Shown: positions 25,390 to 34,486 of the stretch, piece by piece
Position numbering within the stretch: the first letter of the stretch is position 1
Layout of the letters: each line of letters opens with the position of its first letter
Assembly: GCA_014804755.1 (NCBI GenBank)
Contig: JAAUZE010000021.1
Location: 1 to 56,636, forward strand
Reading direction: 5' to 3'
Length of the DNA: 56,636 nucleotides
DNA from: Lachnospiraceae bacterium
GTDB lineage: Bacteria; Bacillota; Clostridia; Lachnospirales; Lachnospiraceae
Position numbers and translations under genes: made by a program
Notes under the pieces: model-generated
Seen by the model: the letters and a program-made list of their open reading frames with translations, nothing else
The model's database searches: none
Told to the model about the DNA's origin: nothing

Positions 25390-26328
25390 TTAGTTGCCGG
25401 CCATCTGCGCCGCAACCTCAGCCGCAAAATCCTCGTTCTTCTTCTCTAAGCCCTCGCCGGTCTCAAAACGGACAAACTTTGTTAAGCTGATATTTGCGCC
25501 GTTCTCCTTTGCAACCTGTGCCAAATACTGCGCAACGGTCTGCTTGCCGTCCTCTGCCTTTACATAGACCTGATCGACAAGGCAGATTTCCTTTAATTCC
25601 TTATTGATACGGCCGTTGATCATGCCCTCGATCACCTTCTCCGGCTTCTGGGACTCCTTCGGATCGTTCTTGATCTGCTCCTTTAAGATTTCTTTCTCAT
25701 GCTCAATATAATCGGCCGGAATCTCATCCTTAGACACATATTTCGGAGAAAGAGCCGCAACCTGCATCGCAAGGTTCGTCAGCGCTTCCTTCACCGCATC
25801 GTTGCATACATCCGTATCGGCTGCAACGATAACGCCGATCCTGCCGCCGCCGTGCAGATAGGTCACGGTCATGCCGTTCTCGGCAGTCACCTTCTCAAAT
25901 CTTCTGATCTTTAAGTTTTCGCCGATGACCGCGATCTGCTCTACAAGCGCATCCTTTACGCTCTTTGCCGCATCCGCTTTCCACGGCTCCTCCATAAATG
26001 CGTCAACATCTGCCGCATCGGAAGCAAGCACCTGCTCTGCAACTGCCTCTACATAGCTCTGGAATTTCTCATTCTTTGCGACGAAGTCCGTCTCAGAGTT
26101 TACCTCGACAACAGCTGCTGTCTTATTATCCTTCGTGATGACACGGCACACGCCCTCAGCGGCGATCCTGCTGGCCTTCTTCTCTGCCTTCGCCTGTCCG
26201 TTCTTTCTTAAATATTCCACAGCCTCGTCCATGTTTCCATCGGTCTGTGTCAATGCCTTCTTGCAGTCCATCATACCTGCGCCGGTCATTTCTCTTAAAT
26301 CTTTTACCATTGCTGCTGTGATAGCCAT
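25390..26328 (-). CDS. tsf: Elongation factor Ts
   Basis: A 312-residue guanine-nucleotide exchange factor for EF-Tu. The start AAMVKDLREMTGAGMMDCKK and the motif SETDFVAKNEKF are the two EF-Ts signatures: the UBA-like N-terminal domain and the first core subdomain. Length is within the long bacterial range (about 290-315). It follows rpsB by 38 bases and is closed by tandem terminators, so rpsB-tsf is a two-gene unit here. Confidence 0.98.
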   Translation of the reverse strand: MAITAAMVKDLREMTGAGMMDCKKALTQTDGNMDEAVEYLRKNGQAKAEKKASRIAAEGVCRVITKDNKTAAVVEVNSETDFVAKNEKFQSYVEAVAEQVLASDAADVDAFMEEPWKADAAKSVKDALVEQIAVIGENLKIRRFEKVTAENGMTVTYLHGGGRIGVIVAADTDVCNDAVKEALTNLAMQVAALSPKYVSKDEIPADYIEHEKEILKEQIKNDPKESQKPEKVIEGMINGRINKELKEICLVDQVYVKAEDGKQTVAQYLAQVAKENGANISLTKFVRFETGEGLEKKNEDFAAEVAAQMAGN

Positions 26329-26366
26329 TTTATTGATAACCTGCCTTTCTGAGTTTTCTTCACACT

Positions 26367-27134
26367 TTATGCTTCCGCGTTCTCTACAACTTCTTCGATG
26401 TCCTCTGCATCAGCCGCACCGGCAGCCAGCTCCTCCTCGGTATAAACCGCCTCGCCCTGATTTGCCTCAATAACAGCGTCCGCCATCTTGGACACGATCA
26501 GCTTTACGGCTCTGATGGCATCGTCGTTACCCGGAATGACATAATCAAGCTCTTCCGGATCACAGTTCGTATCCGCGATACCGATCAGCGGAATGCCGAG
26601 TGCATGTGCTTCCTGCACGCAGATTCTCTCCTTCTTCGGATCAACAATAAAAATCGCATCGGGAAGCTTCTTCATCTCCTTGATACCGCCAAGGTTTTTC
26701 TCCAGCTTATCCCATTCTTTCTTTAACGCAATGACTTCTTTTTTCGGAAGCACGTCAAAAGTCCCGTCCTCGGACATTGCCTCGATCTTCTTTAACTTTG
26801 CAACACGGGACTGAATCGTCTTAAAGTTCGTCAGCATACCGCCAAGCCATCTCTCATTGACATAAAACATACCGCAGCGCTCCGCCTCGGTCTTTACCGC
26901 ATCCTGCGCCTGCTTCTTTGTGCCGACAAAAAGAATGGTTCCGCCCTGGGCAGCGATCTCGGATACCGCCTTGTAAGCCTCGTCCACTTTGCCGACGGAC
27001 TTCTGCAGGTCAATAATGTAAATGCCGTTTCTCTCCGTAAAGATATACGGAGCCATTTTCGGGTTCCATCTTCTTGTCTGGTGTCCGAAATGCACACCTG
27101 CCTCCAGTAACTGCTTCATTGAAATTACGCTCAT
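26367..27134 (-). CDS. rpsB: Small-subunit ribosomal protein S2
   Basis: A 255-residue 30S protein. [50 protein letters not shown] and [19 protein letters not shown] are classic S2 segments. I start at 27134 (MSVISMKQ), where GGAGGG is 6 bases upstream; the longer frame adds 22 residues of leader. The last 30 residues are acidic ([20 protein letters not shown]), common in clostridia. Confidence 0.98.
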   Translation of the reverse strand: MSVISMKQLLEAGVHFGHQTRRWNPKMAPYIFTERNGIYIIDLQKSVGKVDEAYKAVSEIAAQGGTILFVGTKKQAQDAVKTEAERCGMFYVNERWLGGMLTNFKTIQSRVAKLKKIEAMSEDGTFDVLPKKEVIALKKEWDKLEKNLGGIKEMKKLPDAIFIVDPKKERICVQEAHALGIPLIGIADTNCDPEELDYVIPGNDDAIRAVKLIVSKMADAVIEANQGEAVYTEEELAAGAADAEDIEEVVENAEA

Positions 27135-27264
27135 GTTATTCCCTCCGTTTGGTTTGTGTTCCTCCGCATTCTTCCTCTGCATCCGCCACCCTGCTTCCAA
27201 GGCACCGGCGGTTGCATCCGAATGCGTGTGGTTTGCCTGTTTCTGTCACGGCGCATACCGCAAC
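27135..27264 (-). promoter_or_regulatory. rpsB leader with a stable stem, possible S2 autoregulation site
   Basis: The transcript from the promoter at 27271 has about 130 untranslated bases. They can form a long stem: GCATCCGCC (27179-27187) with GGCGGTTGC (27207-27215), one mismatch, 19 base loop. Ribosomal-protein leaders often bind their own product; for S2 in clostridia this is inference only. Confidence 0.4.
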
Positions 27265-27270
27265 GTTGTG

Positions 27271-27299
27271 ATTATAGCATGATTTTTTTTACGATGCAA
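27271..27299 (-). promoter_or_regulatory. Strong promoter of rpsB-tsf
   Basis: TTGCAT, exactly 17 bases, TATAAT with upstream TGC (extended -10), and an A/T-rich spacer. Confidence 0.8.
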
Positions 27300-27412
27300 C
27301 CAAATTTTTGCAATTCAAGCATTCAGTTCAGGCATTCAAAAAACACCCCATTCTGAAAAATGCCGATCAGAACGATTCCCTGCAGCGGATTTGCAAAAGA
27401 CCAGCCCTCTCA

Positions 27413-27488
27413 GGGCAGAATCCCGGCCTTTACGAGCACCACCAGAAAAAGGGCAGAATCCCGGTTTTTATCAGCACCACCAGAAGAA
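27413..27488. repeat. 38 bp tandem duplication at the end of the DUF3592 gene
   Basis: GGGCAGAATCCCGG begins two copies at 27413 and 27451, each continuing to ...AGCACCACCAGAA with three or four differences. Because 38 is not a multiple of three the gene now ends in a different frame. Confidence 0.85.
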
Positions 27489-27876
27489 GCACGGTCACGC
27501 CGACCGCTCCAAAGATCAGAAGCACAAGCTGGGAGCTCTTTTCGTCCTCCAGACAGACCGCATCCTGCGTCTGTGGATCTATCAAAATATGTACGGTTTT
27601 TCCAATACTCGGCTCTGCCTGTTTACTCGAATTACTTTTCAGCCGCTTTTTAATCCCGCCCCAGTCATACTCATAGATTGGAAAATAGAGATCTTCCAAC
27701 GTATTTTCCTCGTTGTGATGCTGTACTACGTCAAAATCCACGACCACACCGGTGGTCTTTTGCATCATCTGCATTCTTTTCGCGAACTTCTTTTTTTGCT
27801 GAATCCCGTAAATTCCTACTAATATAAAAAGAATACTGACAACGCCGCTGAAAATCAAAATACCATTCTGTGACAT
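27430..27876 (-). CDS. DUF3592-like membrane protein
   Basis: A 148-residue protein with a membrane helix at each end (about 8-24 and 118-138) and a beta-rich soluble part between, including TTGVVVDFDVVQHHNEENTL and VHILIDPQTQDAV. This is the layout of DUF3592 proteins, whose role is unknown. AAAGGGGGAAAG precedes the start. The last six residues (FFWWCS) come from the tandem duplication described here; before it the protein would have ended ...VLVKAGILP. It stands alone behind its own promoter. Confidence 0.7.
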   Translation of the reverse strand: MSQNGILIFSGVVSILFILVGIYGIQQKKKFAKRMQMMQKTTGVVVDFDVVQHHNEENTLEDLYFPIYEYDWGGIKKRLKSNSSKQAEPSIGKTVHILIDPQTQDAVCLEDEKSSQLVLLIFGAVGVTVLLLVVLIKTGILPFFWWCS

Positions 27877-27955
27877 GTTCTTTCCCCCTTTGTAAGAAAG
27901 TTATTATTTGGGTTGTATCTTTCGCTAATGCCCTCCCATTATATCAAATATTGCT

Positions 27956-27964
27956 ATTATAGCA
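27956..27964 (-). promoter_or_regulatory. Extended -10 of the DUF3592 gene
   Basis: TGCTATAAT on the minus strand, about 80 bases before the start codon; a second TATAAT lies at 27938-27943. No good -35 is visible. Confidence 0.4.
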
Positions 27965-28005
27965 CACGCTTTTACATCATTCTACTTTTTTACACAAAAG
28001 AAAAA

Positions 28006-28851
28006 CTAAGAAATACCAAATTCTCCATATAACCGCTCCCGATATGCCGCGTCTTCCGCCGCACGCCTTAGATCATCTTCCCGATGCTGCTCAAGCAATA
28101 TGCAGATCAGCTTGCTGTAGCGTGCGCTTTCTTGCTCTTGTCCTTGTTTTCTTCCTTCTTCTATGCCCTCTTCTCTCCCTTCTTCCCGCAGCGACCTCTC
28201 ATACTTCTTCACATCGAATTCTTCCAATAACATCCCCAGCACCTCCGCACGATAGCTTCTCAGAAATCCCGCTAATATATTCTGCTCTATACAGTCCTCG
28301 ATTGCTGCCGTGATCGCCTGCGTCGGCTCCATCCCTCCCGACAGGTATTGTCTCGATAACTCCACAAACAAGGCATATTCTCGCAGAACCTGACACTTCT
28401 CCATCAGTTTCCTGTTATGTCCATGGTTGATGTTGAGCATCCGTACCGTCAGCTCCACATCCCCTCGTATATCCTGCTTCCCGCTTTCAAACGAATCCGA
28501 AAGCCGCAGTATCTCCTCTTCCGGAATGTCCCTCTCTCCATTGTAAAACACCACACACTGCGGCATCGGCAGCATGATCCGTTTCGTTCCGTAGAGACTC
28601 TCCTGTGCCTGCTCCACCAGTTTCTGATACTCCTGCGCTAAGTAGATCAAAAATCGCAGCGGCATGTTCGGGTTATACGTGCTCTGATGTTCATACAGGT
28701 TCAGCGTTCCCGCCAGCACAAACGCCAGATCATTCTTCATCGCCATATAGACCGCGCTCTCGATCGTTACCACCTGCAGCAGGGATGCATCCTGATATTC
28801 TGTCCCGTTCAGCGTATTATACAATTGCAGCAGCGCTTCCTGGTCTTTCAT
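28006..28851 (-). CDS. Rpn-family recombination-promoting nuclease, damaged N-terminus
   Basis: A 281-residue ORF of the Rpn/YhgA-like PD-(D/E)XK group (putative transposase-related nucleases common as paralogues in Lachnospiraceae). IMLPMPQCVVFYNGE is the conserved nuclease core strand; ILRLSDSFES and the C-terminal charged helix (REEGREEGIEEGRKQG) are typical. Relatives start with a charged peptide and a segment like YKDTVFRMIF before LLQLYN. Here that charged peptide (MRKTEEKKENQKK) starts at 28909 with a strong GGAGG site, but in another frame, and the YKD segment is missing. So a small deletion or frameshift has probably separated start and body. The ORF from 28851 has no clear ribosome site. 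Confidence 0.7.
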   Translation of the reverse strand: MKDQEALLQLYNTLNGTEYQDASLLQVVTIESAVYMAMKNDLAFVLAGTLNLYEHQSTYNPNMPLRFLIYLAQEYQKLVEQAQESLYGTKRIMLPMPQCVVFYNGERDIPEEEILRLSDSFESGKQDIRGDVELTVRMLNINHGHNRKLMEKCQVLREYALFVELSRQYLSGGMEPTQAITAAIEDCIEQNILAGFLRSYRAEVLGMLLEEFDVKKYERSLREEGREEGIEEGRKQGQEQESARYSKLICILLEQHREDDLRRAAEDAAYRERLYGEFGIS

Positions 28852-28909
28852 CTTTTCTGACTTTTCCCGCTTTTTTCTGATTCTCCTTCTTTTCTTCCGT
28901 TTTCCGCAT

Positions 28910-29340
28910 AGCTATTCCTCCCGTATTTCGGCAGGACTGCCATGTCAAAACGCTGCGTGATCCGAAATGCTCCCCCCCACAGCGCCGGCTTCGGTGCCGG
29001 ATGGAAGCGTACAGCTCCATACCCTCGCTGACATTTACCACGGACGGGGCGCATCATCTCGTCCCAGTTCCTGCCTTATTCATTTTAATGTAAGAAAATC
29101 CGACAGAAACTGTCTGAATGTGCGAACGCACATGGTTAGAATTTCTTTGATGATTTTATCATACGGAATGGATTTTTATTTGTCAATCGTTTTTGTCAGA
29201 ATCTGTATGCATTGTTTTTTTCCAAAAATACCAGTTACTCCCAAGAATAATTCTTCTTTCACAGTCCATGCTTATGATACGGCGAAAAAAGAGTTTCGCC
29301 CCACATTTCTCACACTAATTATAAAGGACGGAAACAAAGC
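28910..29340. other. Intergenic region between the Rpn gene and sigG
   Basis: About 430 bases without a credible gene; short frames here have no homology-like pattern. The half nearest sigG is AT-rich and should hold its promoter, but I could not find a convincing sigma-F-type site. Confidence 0.4.
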
Positions 29341-30126
29341 ATGGTACAGGGAAAAGTAGAAATCTGCGGCGTCAATACCGCAAAGCTTCCGTTGTTAAAA
29401 AACGAAGATCAGGAAATTCTCTTTCAGCTCATCAAGGATGGAAATCTCGCCGCGAGAGAAAAGTTTATCGAGAGCAATCTCCGCCTCGTATTAAGCGTCA
29501 TCAAGCGTTTCTCCTCCAGCGCGGAAAACATCGACGACCTCTTTCAAATCGGCTGCATCGGTCTGATCAAAGCGATCGACAATTTTGACCTGTCGTTCAA
29601 CGTCAAATTCTCCACCTACGCCGTACCCATGATCCAAGGGGAAATCCGGCGCTTCCTCAGGGATAATGCGTCAAGCATCCGCGTATCCCGCTCCTTAAAA
29701 GATACCGCATATAAGGCAATCTATGCCAAAGAGCTGTATGTCAAAAAACATCAAAAAGAACCGACCATCACGGAAATTGCCGATGAGATCGGTATTTCAA
29801 AGGAGGACATCGTCTATGCCTTAGACGCGCTGCAAAGTCCGATGAGCCTGTATGAACCCGTCTATACGGAAGGCGGTGATACGCTCTACATCATGGATCA
29901 GATCAGTGACAAAAAGAATAAGGAAGAGACATGGGTGACGCAGCTCTCCCTCTCGGACGCCTTAAAACGCCTGTCCGACCGGGAGCGTGAGATCATATCC
30001 ATGCGCTATTTTGAAGGAAAAACACAGATGGAGGTCGCCGACGTCATCGGCATCTCGCAAGCGCAGGTATCCCGACTTGAGAAGAACGCCTTAAAAAGCA
30101 TGCAGAATTATTTGGCGGAGAACTAA
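29341..30126 (+). CDS. sigG: Forespore sigma factor SigG
   Basis: A 261-residue late forespore sigma factor. The N-terminus KVEICGVNTAKLPLLKNED is specific to SigG; region 2 (NLRLVLSVIKRFSSSAENID, DLFQIGCIGLIKAIDNFDLS, KFSTYAVPMIQGEIRRFLRD), region 3 and region 4 (LSDREREIISMRYFEGKTQ, EVADVIGISQAQVSRLEK) are complete. AAAGGA lies a little far (12 bases) from the ATG. In Bacillus it follows sigE in the same direction; here it faces sigE and ends at a two-way hairpin. Confidence 0.97.
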   Translation: MVQGKVEICGVNTAKLPLLKNEDQEILFQLIKDGNLAAREKFIESNLRLVLSVIKRFSSSAENIDDLFQIGCIGLIKAIDNFDLSFNVKFSTYAVPMIQGEIRRFLRDNASSIRVSRSLKDTAYKAIYAKELYVKKHQKEPTITEIADEIGISKEDIVYALDALQSPMSLYEPVYTEGGDTLYIMDQISDKKNKEETWVTQLSLSDALKRLSDREREIISMRYFEGKTQMEVADVIGISQAQVSRLEKNALKSMQNYLAEN

Positions 30127-30156
30127 AAAGAGTTTGCGCTTACGCAAACTCTTTTT
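30125..30156. terminator. Two-way terminator after sigG
   Basis: A perfect 14 bp stem AAAAAGAGTTTGCG with CTTA loop; the arms end in A and T runs so it can stop transcription from both sides. It overlaps the sigG stop codon region. Confidence 0.85.
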
Positions 30157-30241
30157 AACCCATCAGAATTTTTACACCCCAGAAGAATCTCTCACTCAGA
30201 AGAATCGCAACGCAATACTTCGAAAGATTTGCGTGCCACCA

Positions 30242-30288
30242 GGAGAATCGCTACGCGATTCTCCGAAAGAACGCTTCGCGTTCTTTTT
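30242..30288. repeat. Bipartite hairpin element between sigG and sigE
   Basis: GGAGAATCGC-TAC-GCGATTCTCC (30242-30264), the linker G, then AAAGAACGC-TTC-GCGTTCTTT (30266-30286) plus T run. A degenerate copy (AGAAGAATCGCAACGC...CGAAAGATTTGCG) lies just before it at about 30198-30235. Related to 24104-24161 and 42398-42418. It also can terminate sigG readthrough. Confidence 0.75.
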
Positions 30289-31029
30289 TTATGCTTCCCT
30301 GATCATCTCCTTTTTTAACCGCTTCATTATCTTTTTCTCCAAGCGCGAAATGTACGATTGTGAAATACCTAACAGATTTGCGACCTCTTTCTGTGTCATT
30401 TCCTCCCCGTCCACATTTCCTAAGCCGAAGCGGAGATTGATGATCAGTTTTTCCCGGTCGGAAAGCTTCTCGATCGCGCCGCTTAACACGCGGCGCTCCG
30501 CCTCGTTTTCTAAATCCTTATAGATCACATCCTCATCCGTGCCGAGAATATCCGAGAGCAGCAGCTCATTGCCGTCCCAATCCACATTCAGCGGTTCGTC
30601 GATCGAGACCTCCAGCCTCGTCTTATTATTTCTCCGCAGATACATGAGGATCTCGTTTTCAATGCAGCGCGACGCGTAGGTCGCCAGCTTAATATTTTTG
30701 TCGCATTTGAACGTATTGATCGCTTTGATCAGACCGATCGTACCGATGGAGATCAAATCCTCCACACCGACTCCCGTATTGTCAAATTTTTTCGCTATGT
30801 ACACGACCAGTCGGAGATTGTGCTCGATGAGCACGGATTTTGCCTGCGCATCGTCCTCTCTCCCCAGCATGCTGACGCACGCGTTCTCCTCCTCCGGTGT
30901 TAAAGGCGGCGGCAGAATGTCAGCACCTCCGATATAATGAATATCGCCTTTATTCTGCACAAAGAATCCTGCTTCCCGATGCAGAAGGCGCATCTGTAAC
31001 TTTGTCGGTATTGCCACTTTCCATATCAT
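30289..31029 (-). CDS. sigE: Mother-cell sigma factor SigE (as pro-protein)
   Basis: A 246-residue early mother-cell sigma factor. The N-terminal part before [15 protein letters not shown] is the pro-sequence removed by SpoIIGA. Region 2 ([40 protein letters not shown]) and region 4 ([38 protein letters not shown]) are intact. I start at 31029 (MIWKV), with AGAGGAAA upstream; the longer frame only shadows spoIIGA. It is 61 bases after its protease gene. Confidence 0.97.
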   Translation of the reverse strand: MIWKVAIPTKLQMRLLHREAGFFVQNKGDIHYIGGADILPPPLTPEEENACVSMLGREDDAQAKSVLIEHNLRLVVYIAKKFDNTGVGVEDLISIGTIGLIKAINTFKCDKNIKLATYASRCIENEILMYLRRNNKTRLEVSIDEPLNVDWDGNELLLSDILGTDEDVIYKDLENEAERRVLSGAIEKLSDREKLIINLRFGLGNVDGEEMTQKEVANLLGISQSYISRLEKKIMKRLKKEMIREA

Positions 31030-31090
31030 AATGATTTCCTCTTTTCCCAGTCTTCTTTTTTGACTCTGTAAGGAACCGTTCCTAACGCAT

Positions 31091-31927
31091 CTATTTCGAA
31101 ACAGTTCCCAAGAAAAAATCAGGATGCAGCAGCAGTTGATAGCTCCCCTCCGCGGACAGCCTTCCGTCGTACAGCGCAACAAGCATTCCCTCCATGATCA
31201 GAGCGGATGCCTCCTGACCGACCGGCGTCAGCATGACATCCCGCGCCGCGTAGCCGTAAAGCATCCCGTTCGTGCATCCGAGGGAATGAAAGGGAATCAC
31301 CGCCTTCGGAAGTCCGCGTTCTTTCTCGGGAAACAGCGCGCTTTCAAGCACCGCGACCGGTACGCCGCGAATCGGCTCGTACAGCCGGTTTCCCGTATCC
31401 AGAATCCCGATACAGTCAATCTTACAGCCGTCAATCCAAAAATGAGCCTCATAGTGCAGGCTGTCCTCCACCTGTCTGACACGCGCCTGACTTTGCAGCC
31501 TGGACATAAACATGCGGATTCCCTCATACAGTACCGCGCCGATTCCCGCGATTGCAGGCATCGCCAAAGCGTGCTCCCGAAACCATCCGATTTTTTCCTG
31601 TAAAAATGAAATAAAACCTCCGTATAAAATTGCCAGAAAAAACATACACGCACACCCGCAGGCAAACTCCCGCGTACGCTTTAAGCGATAGGTAAGCCAA
31701 AGAAGCAACGGCTGTATGAGCCCATACCCTGTAAAAAGCAGAACCGCCTGCGGCAGTCTCGCGAACAACAAAAAAAACAGGGTCAGACACGCACCGCATG
31801 CAGCGGACAGTAATTTCCTGCGGCGAGTGGCAGAACGCCGCAGAACCATTCCCGTCAAGGACAAAAGCCAGTAATCCGTGATCAGACAATTTGCAAACAA
31901 GACATCCACATACACCTCGTAACGCAC
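31091..31927 (-). CDS. spoIIGA: Sigma-E processing peptidase SpoIIGA
   Basis: A 278-residue membrane aspartic protease that activates pro-sigma-E. Five hydrophobic helices fill residues 1-155; the C-terminal domain carries the catalytic motif [13 protein letters not shown] start at the GTG at 31927 ([14 protein letters not shown]), because AAAGG is about 9 bases upstream and relatives begin this way; the ATG 9 bases earlier overlaps that site. It is paired with sigE and preceded by a spoIIG-like promoter. Confidence 0.93.
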   Translation of the reverse strand: MRYEVYVDVLFANCLITDYWLLSLTGMVLRRSATRRRKLLSAACGACLTLFFLLFARLPQAVLLFTGYGLIQPLLLWLTYRLKRTREFACGCACMFFLAILYGGFISFLQEKIGWFREHALAMPAIAGIGAVLYEGIRMFMSRLQSQARVRQVEDSLHYEAHFWIDGCKIDCIGILDTGNRLYEPIRGVPVAVLESALFPEKERGLPKAVIPFHSLGCTNGMLYGYAARDVMLTPVGQEASALIMEGMLVALYDGRLSAEGSYQLLLHPDFFLGTVSK

Positions 31928-32399
31928 GGCCGGCATCCTTTCTTAGGGCGCCGCACATGGCAGCGCATGTCCGGTCACTCAGATCCTTTTTTGTCCCCTA
32001 TGTCATCCTGACATGCTCATTATAAGGCATCCGCCATGCCCATTTTGTCAAAAGAGGACGGCACAGTGACAAAATTAAGTGACATTTTTCGCCGTGGAAG
32101 CCTCTTTGCATGATTTTGTGAGTGTGCAAAATATACATTCCAACGCAGGTACGCTCTCGCTGCAATTCAACCGCAGCGGTACATAACATGCGAAAATACC
32201 GCATGTAAGTACCGGCGGTAAAAGAATTTCAAAGAAATTCATTTATAGCACCTGCTTATGGAACTGTATATTTTGCGTAACCACAAATGCAATCAAATGT
32301 ATTTCACAATCGTCTAATTTGATTCGGATGTCAAAAGCCCTGTAACAAAATATTGAAAAGCAGATTGACAGGTTTTTTTGACACCTGAATTCTATTTAA
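31928..32399. other. Intergenic region upstream of spoIIGA
   Basis: About 470 bases with no supported gene; a frame at 31998-32204 is not convincing. The left part holds the spoIIG-like promoter and Spo0A-box-like repeats; the right part, AT-rich, shows no clear signal besides the ftsZ terminator at its end. Confidence 0.5.
32019..32084 (-). promoter_or_regulatory. spoIIG-like promoter with Spo0A-box-like sites
   Basis: TTGACA (32051-32046), a 21 base spacer and TATAAT (32024-32019) on the minus strand. The known spoIIG promoter of Bacillus also has an over-long spacer (22) and needs Spo0A. TTTTGTCAAAA (32043-32053) overlaps the -35 and two direct copies of AGTGACA, 13 bases apart (32065-32071, 32078-32084), lie upstream. 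Both fit the Spo0A box loosely. Confidence 0.55.
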
Positions 32400-32431
32400 C
32401 CAAAAAAAGAACTCCGCCGAAGCGAAGTCCT
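32400..32431 (-). terminator. Terminator of the dcw cluster after ftsZ
   Basis: A 9 bp stem with two wobble pairs and a TTCG loop, followed by seven T on the minus strand. Confidence 0.85.
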
Positions 32432-32455
32432 TTTACTATGTTCACAAGCTCATTT

Positions 32456-33640
32456 CTATTTATTTCTTTGTAAAAAATCCGGAATCTTTAAGGATTTCTC
32501 CTCCACCGTACTCCTTAAGTCAGCCGGTCTCTGCAGACTCGGTCTGCTTGCCGTTCCCGTCGATGCTCCTGTGGTTGAGGTTTGGAAATTCAGGTTCCCC
32601 GTCATCGGCTTCTTGATCGGCGTCGGGCTGACCTTAGTCGGGAACGTGCCGAATGAGGATCCGAATTTTCCTGCCTGCGCCGCCGCCTGCGCATCATCCA
32701 GGCCCGTCGCAATGACTGTGATCGTACAGGAATCCGTCATGGACGCATCATACATCGCACCAAAGATGATATTCACATCATCCCCTGCCAGATTCTGTAC
32801 ATAGCTTGCCGCGTCATTGGCATCCGTAAGCGAAATATCACCGGATACATTGACGATCACATGTGTTGCGCCGTTGATCGTCGTCTCAAGCAACGGAGAT
32901 TCCACTGCCATCTTGACCGCATCGCTTGCCTTGTCGTCTCCCTTGCCGAAGCCGATACCGATATGGGCAATACCCTTGTCCTTCATGACTGTCTGCACAT
33001 CCGCGAAATCCAGATTGATGATCGCAGGAACATTGATCAGGTCCGTAATTCCCTGCACGGCCTGCTGTAATACCTCATCCGCCTTTTTCAACGCCTCCGG
33101 CATGGTTGTCCGACGGTCAACGATCTCTAAAAGCTTGTCATTCGGAATGACGATCAGCGTATCCACACTTTCCTTGAGCTTCTCAATACCGGAAATCGCG
33201 TTTAGCATTCTCGCCTTTGCCTCAAACCGGAACGGCTTCGTCACAACGCCGACGGTCAAAATATCCATGTCCTTTGCAATCTTCGCTACGACCGGTGCAG
33301 CACCCGTTCCGGTACCGCCTCCCATACCGCATGTGACAAAGACCATGTCTGAGCCGCGCAGTGCCGCGGTAATATCTTCCATGCTCTCCTCTGCCGCTTT
33401 CTCACCCACTTCGGGCTTCGCACCCGCGCCAAGCCCCTTGGTCAGCTTTTCGCCGATCTGGATCAGCTTCGGCGCCTTACATAACTGCAGAGCCTGTTTA
33501 TCCGTATTGATACCGATAAAATCGACCCCATCAATACTCTCATCGACCATTCTATTTACAGCGTTATTACCGGCGCCGCCCACACCGACAACGATGATTT
33601 TGGCAGCAGATTCGGCATCGCTTTGCATAATCTCTATCAA
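32456..33640 (-). CDS. ftsZ: Cell division GTPase FtsZ
   Basis: A 394-residue tubulin-like protein that forms the division ring. [17 protein letters not shown], the G-box [16 protein letters not shown], and the T7 loop region NLDFADV are present; a linker rich in Thr/Ser/Pro leads to the conserved tail [10 protein letters not shown], which binds FtsA/SepF-type partners. I chose a TTG start at 33640 ([11 protein letters not shown]) because AAGGAGG is 8 bases upstream; the TTG at 33658 overlaps that site. Last gene of the dcw cluster; no ftsA is present nearby. Confidence 0.97.
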   Translation of the reverse strand: MIEIMQSDAESAAKIIVVGVGGAGNNAVNRMVDESIDGVDFIGINTDKQALQLCKAPKLIQIGEKLTKGLGAGAKPEVGEKAAEESMEDITAALRGSDMVFVTCGMGGGTGTGAAPVVAKIAKDMDILTVGVVTKPFRFEAKARMLNAISGIEKLKESVDTLIVIPNDKLLEIVDRRTTMPEALKKADEVLQQAVQGITDLINVPAIINLDFADVQTVMKDKGIAHIGIGFGKGDDKASDAVKMAVESPLLETTINGATHVIVNVSGDISLTDANDAASYVQNLAGDDVNIIFGAMYDASMTDSCTITVIATGLDDAQAAAQAGKFGSSFGTFPTKVSPTPIKKPMTGNLNFQTSTTGASTGTASRPSLQRPADLRSTVEEKSLKIPDFLQRNK

Positions 33641-33749
33641 GATCAGGTCCTCCTTCAAGTTATTCCCTTTTTACTCCATCCTAATTATCATATATTCATT
33701 CACTAAAATTATCAACCTATTTTTTCACTTTTTTTCAAAGAAGCCACTT

Positions 33750-34484
33750 CTAATCCTCTGTGAATGTTACGTTGTCAGAGGTGTCTTGATAATCTCTCAT
33801 ATCCAAAACGCCGCTCTTTCCTGCCAGACTCGGCAAAATATGCTGGAGTCTGGTCACTTTTTCGTCAATATAATCGCTTGTCCCCAAAATCACGCGGACA
33901 TTGCCGAAATAGACCGTCATTTCATAATCTTCGGAAAAAAAGATCCGTTCTGCGGCAAGCTTATACTTTGACAAAAGCTGCGTGATGCTCAGTATGCTTC
34001 CGAATACCGAACTGTCCTCAATCGGAAGCGGTTCATATAACGTTACGGATTCAAAGCTTAAGCCGCTCACTTGTGGAATGCCGTCCGTCCGCTGCGCCGC
34101 GCTCTCCACCACGATCCCGTCCTTATCAAAATAAAAATACCTGCCGAGGTAGTTGACATAGCCCGCAAGCGACTTTTCATAGACCATGATCTTTACCGTA
34201 TCGCGCGAAAGAATTTTAATATCCATTGCCTGTACGAACGGGATGCTCGTTATTTCCTTATTTCTATACATAAAGGAAAGAACGATCGAATTGTGCGCGA
34301 ATCTGCCGCCCATGACATAATCAATGATCTCCTCATCTGAATAATGGGTATTGCCCTCCACATACACTGTCGTGATCCGGTAATTCTTCCATATGTAAAG
34401 CCCCGTACCTGCCAGTCCCACAAGCACGGTACAGACAGCGATGAGAATGATGAGTCTGACCTTGTGCTTCCTTTGTTTTTTCAT
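33750..34484 (-). CDS. ftsQ: Cell division protein FtsQ/DivIB
   Basis: A 244-residue bitopic membrane protein. A short basic cytoplasmic tail, one helix (about 11-32), then a POTRA domain (YRITTVYVEGNTHYSDEEII) and the beta domain (RDTVKIMVYEKSLAGYV). It recruits later division proteins in complex with FtsL and DivIC. Start ATG at 34484, 2 bases after the ftsW stop, with AAAGGA inside the ftsW end. It takes the usual place before ftsZ. Confidence 0.92.
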   Translation of the reverse strand: MKKQRKHKVRLIILIAVCTVLVGLAGTGLYIWKNYRITTVYVEGNTHYSDEEIIDYVMGGRFAHNSIVLSFMYRNKEITSIPFVQAMDIKILSRDTVKIMVYEKSLAGYVNYLGRYFYFDKDGIVVESAAQRTDGIPQVSGLSFESVTLYEPLPIEDSSVFGSILSITQLLSKYKLAAERIFFSEDYEMTVYFGNVRVILGTSDYIDEKVTRLQHILPSLAGKSGVLDMRDYQDTSDNVTFTED

Positions 34485-34486
34485 GA

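Noticed and set aside
31030-31182. N-terminal extension of sigE
   Set aside because: Shadow of the spoIIGA 3' end; no relative has it and a good ribosome site precedes 31029.
31998-32204. Minus-strand ORF of 68 codons upstream of spoIIGA
   Set aside because: It covers the spoIIG-like promoter and shows no domain or ribosome site.
32817-33971. Plus-strand ORF of 384 codons over ftsZ
   Set aside because: Antisense shadow of a strongly conserved gene; its protein has no coherent domain.
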